Shown: piece after piece, positions 58,401 through 64,000 of the stretch
Layout: each line of letters starts with the position of its first letter
Position numbering within the stretch: position 1 is the first letter of the stretch
Source: an uncultured Eubacteriales bacterium
GTDB lineage: Bacteria > Bacillota > Clostridia > TANB77 > CAG-508
Reading direction: 5' to 3'
Length of the DNA stretch: 64,000 nucleotides
Assembly (NCBI GenBank): GCA_948443845.1
Contig: CAOJUE010000004.1
Coordinates: forward strand, 1 to 64,000
Translations under genes and position numbers: made by a program
Notes under the pieces: model-generated
Told to the model about the DNA's origin: nothing
Database searches by the model: none
What the model saw: the letters and a program-made list of their open reading frames with translations, nothing else

Positions 58401-60469
58401 AAATATCAGAAATGGCGTTTGTGTAAAAATCAATTCCGCCCCTGAATACTAAATAATTCAATAAATTTGCTTTTCTTTGCCAAATCCAAATCTAGCCCAA
58501 TTCGTGGTTGCATAATTCCGTAACCAGATACAACTTTGTTATTTTCAATCACTGGAATATTGAGCACATGGCTCATTGCGCCAATCAACTTTTGCGCGGT
58601 CTCCAGACTCAAGTTTGTGTCACTATCTAGTGTAATAATATATTTGATGTCTGGCAAATTTTCTTTTGGTTCTTCAATTGTGTTGACCAAAAAATTATTT
58701 TTGATTTTTCCTTTGATGTATTGGTTAAACGTAACCAAAAGTCCCCTTTTTCTTTCCCAGCCAATATACGACTTTTCGTGTGGATTCCATTCTCTTTTTC
58801 GATACAAAAAATGAAATTTCGGAAATCCAAAATTACTGTATTTTTGATTTAACTTTTCCGCATACTTTTTTCCGTATTCCATGACGTTTTTGTCAAATTT
58901 GGTTTGCTCGGTTTGTTCTTCGCTACAATCGCCAAGAAGCGCAAAATACAAGTTTTCTGACTTGTTGGCTAAATAGTAAACCTCCAATTTTTCAAACATT
59001 TCCTTGATTTTTTCTTCGGATTTCAAAATCGTTGGCATAACAACAAACGTGCTTGCTGTTTCAGGAATTCCATTTTCATAACTGATTTTCGGAATTTTAG
59101 TAGGCTTTTTGCATTTTCCCATGACATAATTGAAAATTCTCAAAAATATTTCCGAAATCGGAACATACAAAATCAACCAAAGTAGAATGCTTAATAACGC
59201 AAAATCATATTTCAAATATACTTTTGCACAAATCAAAAAGTCTAAAAACATAGGAATTGCAATATTGCAAGCTACATATAAACGGCTAGCCACCTTTTTT
59301 CCAACTTGTTTATGATGTTTGATTTCCAGCATCTCTTTTAATTCATCAATTCCGTCATCCATTAAATAATAACCAACATGCGCTTTCTTCTGTTCGGCTA
59401 TATTGGCATAATTTTCATATCTTTGGCATAATTCAACGATTTTCTCACAAATATAAATCTCGGAAATCTTACTTTTCTTCGAAATTTCTTCAATCTTGCT
59501 TCGATAATAGGCTTTACTATCTTGGTCCATTAATTCATAAATACCAGCTGGGTCCATTTTCAAAATTTCTTCCGAAACATTGATATAACCAAACAATTCC
59601 GAAAAACTAATTCGATTGATTGCTTTAATACTCGTAATACAATTGCCAATTTTAACTTTCAAATTAGCAATATACAAATGCTCTTTTTGAATGACATCGG
59701 AAAGCGTAACGCCCAATTTCAAGACTTCTTTTTCCAACACATTTTGATATTCAATCGCCTTTTTTCCATACACTTTCAATTTATACGACATATATTCAAT
59801 AAAAGGATATTTTAATTCACTATCACTAAAAACCTTGACATTCGAAGTATTTTTAAATTTTCGCTCATTCGCACTTTTTCCGTCAATCACGCGCTCAATG
59901 ATGCTTTCAACTTTGTATTTTTGCATTTGAGAAGAATAAATTTTTTCGCAAACTTCACGAATATGGGAAATCATGGAAATTTTAAAAAACGTACCAATAT
60001 TATAGATTTCGTCCATTGTCAAAAATTTCTTTTTTTGATACGCTCTTAGGGACAAATCAATGATTTCTCTGTCAATTTTGCCATCGGTATAAGCCACAAT
60101 TTCTTCTGCCAAAACATAACTTCTTGCAAACCCCTGAAAACGTCCATTGGAAAGCCCAATCATGGATTTGTATTTTTTAAGTGGCATTTCTTTTTCAATG
60201 GATTTGACCGTTTCTTCAATGATATAAAAATTATCCAAAAGCCATTCTCCAGCCGAATGTATTTTGATGCCAAGTTTAATATGTTTGTCAAGTAATTTGT
60301 AGGTTTCTAAGATAAATCGGAAATCTTCTTTTACATTCGAAACAGGATACGTATCTTTACTAGACGAACTTCGAATATTGTGTTCTGCTGCGATTTTTTC
60401 TAAGTATCCACTTAGTTGATTTCGGTCTAGTAACGTTCCTCGAATATTTAGGCTTCTACTTTTTTTCAT
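52452..60469 (-). CDS. Giant cyclic beta-glucan synthase-like membrane protein (NdvB/ChvB-like), two CGG +1 shift sites
   Basis: About 2671 residues after correction. N-terminal cytoplasmic helices, membrane helices, a glycosyltransferase part with DIKYIITLDSDTNLS and RNHRWTRGDW, a glycoamylase-like part (GHLYNWYKTETLEPMLPRYV), and glycoside-phosphorylase-type beta and (alpha/alpha)6 domains ending GVGDWNDGFSNLGSKG. Family members build cyclic beta-1,2-glucans or related polymers. In-frame CGG at 58436-58438 (FSIQG[skip]GIDFYTNAIS) and 52930-52932 (NGGQYTH[skip]GSVWLII) each stop the frame; skipping C restores it. These are the only two CGG codons among about 2670. The AAGGAG start is at 60469. 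Confidence 0.87.
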
Positions 60470-60664
60470 AAAATTCTCCTTTAATCTTTTTGGTTATTTT
60501 CTGTAAATCAAGGAAATTTTATGCATAAAAAAGACCACAAAAAGTTGTTTTTGTGGCATAAAATTTTATTGAAATAAATTGTTCTTCGTTTGAAAGTGGT
60601 CTTTTTAATGTCAAATTTTTTCATATTTTTCCTCCACAACTCATATCCTTTTATAGGTGATTTT

Positions 60665-61384
60665 ATGATTTTAATCAATAAGAAAAAAATACTCTATCTT
60701 TTATCTTGTATTACTGTTTCTGTCATTTTCTTTAATTGCACAACCAATAATTCTGCCACAATTGAAACGTCTTCCACTCCCGTTTCCAATCATGTCGTTA
60801 TTTTAGACGCTGGGCACGGTTTGCCCGATGGTGGTGCAGAAGCGGCGGACGGAACGTATGAATCGAATATTAATTTGTCAATTGTGGAAAAATTGCAAAA
60901 ATTACTGGAAAGTTCTTCTTGCACCGTCATTTTGACACGTTCTGACGAAAATGGAATTTATGAATTGGATGCCGATACCATTCGCAAGAAAAAAATTTCG
61001 GATATGAAAAATCGCGTGGAAATTGGAAATCATTCGAATGCTGAAATTTTTGTATCGATTCATTTGAACAAAATTCCTGCTTCTCAATACAGTGGTTGGC
61101 AAAGTTTCTATCAGCCTGAAAATGAAAATAGTTTGAATTTGGCAACTTGCATTCAAGATAATCTAAATTTCGCCATTCAGAAAGAAAACAAACGCGTTCC
61201 TGCCAAAGTTCCAGACATTTATTTGACAAAACATTTGGAAATTCCATTTACCATTGTCGAATGCGGATTTTTGTCAAATTCAAATGAATGTACTATGTTA
61301 CAAACCGACAATTATCAAGAAATTTTGGCTTGGGGAATTTATACGGGAATTATGGATTATTTTAAAGACAATTCTGTAAAATAA
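60665..61384 (+). CDS. CwlD-like N-acetylmuramoyl-L-alanine amidase
   Basis: 239 residues from the ATG at 60665 (AGGTGAT upstream). N-terminal helix ending FFNC, a possible lipobox, then Amidase_3: VVILDAGHGLPDGGAEA, NLSIVEKLQKLLES, IFVSIHLNKIP and FTIVECGFLSN with catalytic Glu. CwlD-type enzymes prepare muramic lactam in the spore cortex. Divergent from the giant synthase gene; the gap 60470-60664 holds a long stem (AAAAAAGACCAC with complement at 60595). Confidence 0.88.
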   Translation: MILINKKKILYLLSCITVSVIFFNCTTNNSATIETSSTPVSNHVVILDAGHGLPDGGAEAADGTYESNINLSIVEKLQKLLESSSCTVILTRSDENGIYELDADTIRKKKISDMKNRVEIGNHSNAEIFVSIHLNKIPASQYSGWQSFYQPENENSLNLATCIQDNLNFAIQKENKRVPAKVPDIYLTKHLEIPFTIVECGFLSNSNECTMLQTDNYQEILAWGIYTGIMDYFKDNSVK

Positions 61385-61432
61385 TTTCTTTATTCAATTC
61401 TCAAAAATTTTGTACTTTTTTGTAAAAAAATG

Positions 61433-61461
61433 TTTACTTTTTTTATTTTATTCGATACAAT
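61433..61461 (+). promoter_or_regulatory. Promoter of the GT4 gene
   Basis: TTTACT-17-TACAAT, with a 150-base leader to the ATG. Confidence 0.6.
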
Positions 61462-61618
61462 AGGATTAGAAATCAAAAAATTAAATTTCATTTTCTCTTG
61501 AAAATTCTTCGTTTGAGGTAGATTTTCATAGAAAATAGGAAACTTGACAAAACCGTTTCAAACATTTACAAAAATAGAAAAAATAAATCTACCAATGAAT
61601 TTGAAAGGAGTACAAAAT

Positions 61619-62908
61619 ATGAAAATTTTAATGCTATCATGGGAATATCCACCAAGAGTTGTGGGAGGAATTGCAAGAGTTGTGCACGATTTATCTCATC
61701 GTTTATACCAAGATGGTCACGAAGTAACCGTTGTAACCTACCGTGATGGCAATGTACCCTATTTCGAAGATGATAAAGGCGTAAAAGTTCACCGAGTTGA
61801 CAATTTTATGATTAGTTCCAATAATTTTATTGATTGGGTGATGCAACTTAATTTCAATCTAATTGCCAAGGTAGGCGAACTCATTAGCCAAGGCGAAAAA
61901 TTTGACGTCATTCACGCTCACGATTGGCTAACTGCTTACGCTGGAAAAACGCTAAAAACTGCTTATGGAATTTCTCTTGTTTCCACCATTCACGCAACCG
62001 AAGCCGGCAGAAATAGTGGAATTCAAGGAGAAACCCAAAAATACATAAATGATACAGAATGGATGCTTACTTACGAGTCTTCCGAAGTCATTGTCAATAG
62101 CAATTATATGAAAAACGAATTGCAACGTCTTTTCGGTTTGCCTTATGAAAAAATCAATGTTGTACCAAATGGAGTTAATACCAACCTTTTTAGTGAAGTT
62201 GAACGAGATTACGATTTTAGACGACAATACGCCATGGATAATGAAAAAATCATTCTTTTCATGGGACGTTTAGTCTATGAAAAAGGCATTCAAAATTTAA
62301 TTTCTGCTATGCCTAAAATTTTGGCAAACTATCACGATGCCAAATTAATTATTGCTGGTAAAGGCGGAATGATTGATGAATTGCGCGCTCAAGTCAATTC
62401 TTTAGGCTTAGGAAATAAAGTCTACTTTACAGGATATCTAAGTTCCAAAAACGTACAAAAAATGTATAAATGTGCTGATATTTCAGTTTTTCCTAGTACT
62501 TATGAGCCATTTGGAATTGTTGCTTTAGAAGCCATGCTTTCTGGCACACCTGTTGTCGTTTCTGATATTGGCGGTTTGAATGAAATCGTTGACCATGGAA
62601 TCAATGGCATGAAAAGTTATGCTGGAAATCCAAATTCGCTTGCCGATTCGATTTTAACCCTTTTGTTTGACCCAAAATTGTGTAGTGCTGTTGTAAAAAA
62701 TGCGCAAGCCAAAGTAAAAACAGACTACAACTGGCAAAAAATTGCGCAAGACACGCATTTTGCTTACCAAAAAGCCATTTGCGAAACAATGGCTGAGCGT
62801 CAGGCAAGACAAATCGAGCAAGAAAAAGCACAAAAACAAATCAAAAAAGCAAATGAAATTACAAATTTGCTTTCTTTCAAAAAAGGCAGACAAGCATTTG
62901 CACAATAA
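61619..62908 (+). CDS. GT4-family glycosyltransferase
   Basis: 429 residues from the ATG at 61619 (GAAAGGAG upstream). GT-B fold: KILMLSWEYPPRVVGGIARV, DVIHAHDWLTAYAGK, VVPNGVNTNLF, LFMGRLVYEKGIQNL and PSTYEPFGIVALEAMLSGTPV (shown in part), the last holding the ExxxxxxxE nucleotide-sugar site. Reads like a glycogen synthase-type or sucrose/trehalose-linked GT4; the acceptor cannot be told. C-terminal helix Gln/Lys rich. No CGG codon. Confidence 0.88.
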   Translation: MKILMLSWEYPPRVVGGIARVVHDLSHRLYQDGHEVTVVTYRDGNVPYFEDDKGVKVHRVDNFMISSNNFIDWVMQLNFNLIAKVGELISQGEKFDVIHAHDWLTAYAGKTLKTAYGISLVSTIHATEAGRNSGIQGETQKYINDTEWMLTYESSEVIVNSNYMKNELQRLFGLPYEKINVVPNGVNTNLFSEVERDYDFRRQYAMDNEKIILFMGRLVYEKGIQNLISAMPKILANYHDAKLIIAGKGGMIDELRAQVNSLGLGNKVYFTGYLSSKNVQKMYKCADISVFPSTYEPFGIVALEAMLSGTPVVVSDIGGLNEIVDHGINGMKSYAGNPNSLADSILTLLFDPKLCSAVVKNAQAKVKTDYNWQKIAQDTHFAYQKAICETMAERQARQIEQEKAQKQIKKANEITNLLSFKKGRQAFAQ

Positions 62909-62968
62909 AAATGCCCTATCTTTTATTATATCATATTTATGTTAATTTGTCAAGTTGACAAATTTCAA

Positions 62969-63010
62969 AAAGTGTGCTCTCACCTGTCTTTTAAGGAAGA
63001 GCCACTTTTT
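62969..63010 (+). terminator. Terminator after the GT4 gene
   Basis: Imperfect stem AAGTG-GCTCT / AGAG-CACTT followed by seven T. Confidence 0.65.
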
Positions 63011-63248
63011 TTACAAAATCTTAATCAATTCTCCCAAATCCTTCCCCACTTTTTCTGGCACAGCCAAAATCTGAAATTTGGAAACTTTATCTCCAAATTT
63101 AATTTCCACAATATCGCCTGCCTTTACATCAAAACTTGGTTTGACTACTTTTCCGATTCACCGAAATTCTTCCGCTATCTGCTGCCTCATTGGCAACGGT
63201 TCTTCGTTTTATCACACGACTTACTTTTAAAAATTTATCTAATCTCAT
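63011..63248 (-). CDS. S4-domain RNA-binding protein (RqcP/YabO-like), one CGG +1 shift site
   Basis: 78 residues after correction. [20 protein letters not shown] is the S4 signature; ADSGRISVN then CGG at 63153-63155 breaks the frame. Skipping C gives [20 protein letters not shown], the rest of the S4 domain, and a C-terminal helix. RqcP proteins bind 50S subunits and stalled peptidyl-tRNA in ribosome rescue. A shift site in a rescue factor could make its output sense frameshift efficiency; that is speculation. Confidence 0.88.
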
Positions 63249-63371
63249 GGTTTTCTCCTTTTCCTGAACTCGTTTTATTATAACATATTTTATGAAAAAA
63301 GTAAAGATTTTTCTTGACAAATAGAAACAAATGTTTTATAATCATTTCAATCGAAACAAGGATGTGATAAT

Positions 63372-64000
63372 TTGAACGAAACAAATACGCTTATAAATAC
63401 GCCAAATTATGAATTTGAGAATATAAAAAATTTAATTTATACCATAAGGCAAAAGCAAGTTATGCTTGACAGCGATGTGGCAATGCTGTATCACTGCGAA
63501 ACAAAATATATCAATCGTGTTATGAAAAGAAATAAAGAAAGATTTCCAGAGGAATTTTGTTTTCAATTAACGCAAAATGAATTCCAAAACTTGAGGTGCC
63601 AATTTGTCACCTCAAGTCTCGAAAAAGAAAATTATGGTGGAAGAAGATACCACCCCTATGTTTTCACAGAGCAAGGAATTGCCATGCTTTCAGCATTATT
63701 AAAAAGTGAAGTAGCGATTAAAGTTAGTATTAATATCATGAAGGCTTTTATTGAAATGCGAAAATTTATAGCATCAAATTCAGCCGTTTTTGAAAGATTA
63801 ACAACTGTGGAATACAAATTATTAGAACATGATAAAAAGTTTGACAATGTTTTCAATGAATTACAAAAAGATTCAGCGCCTGAATTTAAGCAAAAAATTT
63901 TCTTTAAGGGTCAAATTTACGATGCTTACTCCCTAATTATTGACATCATTAAATCTGCCCAAAACAAAATTCTAATCATCGATAACTACCTAGATGATAG
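63372..64000 (+). CDS. ORF6N-domain protein (3' end outside window)
   Basis: Start taken as TTG at 63372 with GGATGTGAT upstream. NLIYTIRQKQVMLDSDVAML and RYHPYVFTEQGIAML match the ORF6N/KilA-like DNA-binding family of phage and island genes. Then a helical part (EYKLLEHDKKFDNVFNELQ) and a PHXNQ-like C-terminal region with IDNYLDD before the edge. Frequently a phage antirepressor-type or prophage remnant. No CGG in the visible part. Confidence 0.78.
   Translation, partial: MNETNTLINTPNYEFENIKNLIYTIRQKQVMLDSDVAMLYHCETKYINRVMKRNKERFPEEFCFQLTQNEFQNLRCQFVTSSLEKENYGGRRYHPYVFTEQGIAMLSALLKSEVAIKVSINIMKAFIEMRKFIASNSAVFERLTTVEYKLLEHDKKFDNVFNELQKDSAPEFKQKIFFKGQIYDAYSLIIDIIKSAQNKILIIDNYLDD

Overview
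The window is about 64 kb of AT-rich DNA from a Gram-positive, Clostridia-like bacterium. The evidence is the gene set (RicT/YaaT, BofA-like, ECF transporter, PhoB-type and WalK-like regulators, GyrI/WYL genes), strong AGGAGG ribosome sites and TTGACA-17-TATAAT promoters. Nearly all genes lie on the minus strand. I cannot name the species.

The strongest signal is translational. Fifteen in-frame CGG triplets in twelve minus-strand genes (cpaF twice, a ParA-like pilus gene, ecfA, ricT, holB twice, lepB, a GyrI-like gene, a prepilin-like gene, hisS, rimO, a cyclic-glucan-synthase-like gene twice, an rqcP-like gene) each sit where the protein otherwise goes out of frame. In all fifteen, skipping only the C and reading the next three bases as glycine (GGA, GGG or GGT) restores the family sequence. 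CGG is otherwise absent as a sense codon from every gene I scanned by eye. The three exceptions lie in two orphan genes (13939-15261, two; 26866-27084, one). This looks like +1 programmed frameshifting at an unassigned or untranslated CGG codon.

Layout. 1-4 kb: Tad-type pilus genes (cpaF, two ParA-like ATPases, cpaB). 4.2-5.5: enolase. 5.6-9.0: folate uptake and polyglutamylation (folT, folC, ecfA, ecfT) under a THF riboswitch. 9.1-10.3: glycosyltransferase. 10.5-11.3: a tandem pair of 41-residue cationic peptide genes. 11.3-13.5: pnp. 13.9-15.6: a compositionally foreign gene beside tRNA-Arg(UCU). 15.6-17.6: a GtrII-like membrane enzyme and a ferredoxin. 17.7-20.3: a transglutaminase-like and metalloprotease-like trio. 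20.4-26.7: mtaD, ricT, holB, lepB, a Lys/Thr-tail membrane protein and a histidine kinase. 27.2-31.8: an island of small genes (GNAT-YoaP, radical SAM, two GyrI-like, PIN toxin pair, WYL regulator) punctuated by six copies of a TGACAT palindrome. 31.9-35.5: membrane protein, FTR-like protein, tRNA-Cys, YigZ, flavoprotein. 36-37.5: trpB behind a Trp leader-peptide attenuator. 37.5-41: Rpn nuclease and mutS2. 41-46.4: prepilin-like genes and hisS, the latter behind a His leader-peptide attenuator. 46.7-51.2: amidase, rimO, bofA-like, pth, tsaC. 51.6-60.5: response regulator and a giant cyclic-glucan-synthase-like protein. 60.6-64: amidase, GT4 glycosyltransferase, rqcP-like gene and a truncated ORF6N gene.

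The two leader-peptide attenuators show that amino-acid supply controls trpB and hisS by ribosome stalling. The glycosyltransferases, amidases, kinase and regulator suggest a cell-envelope theme, and the 1-4 kb and 41-46 kb loci together supply a pilus machine and pilin-like subunits.
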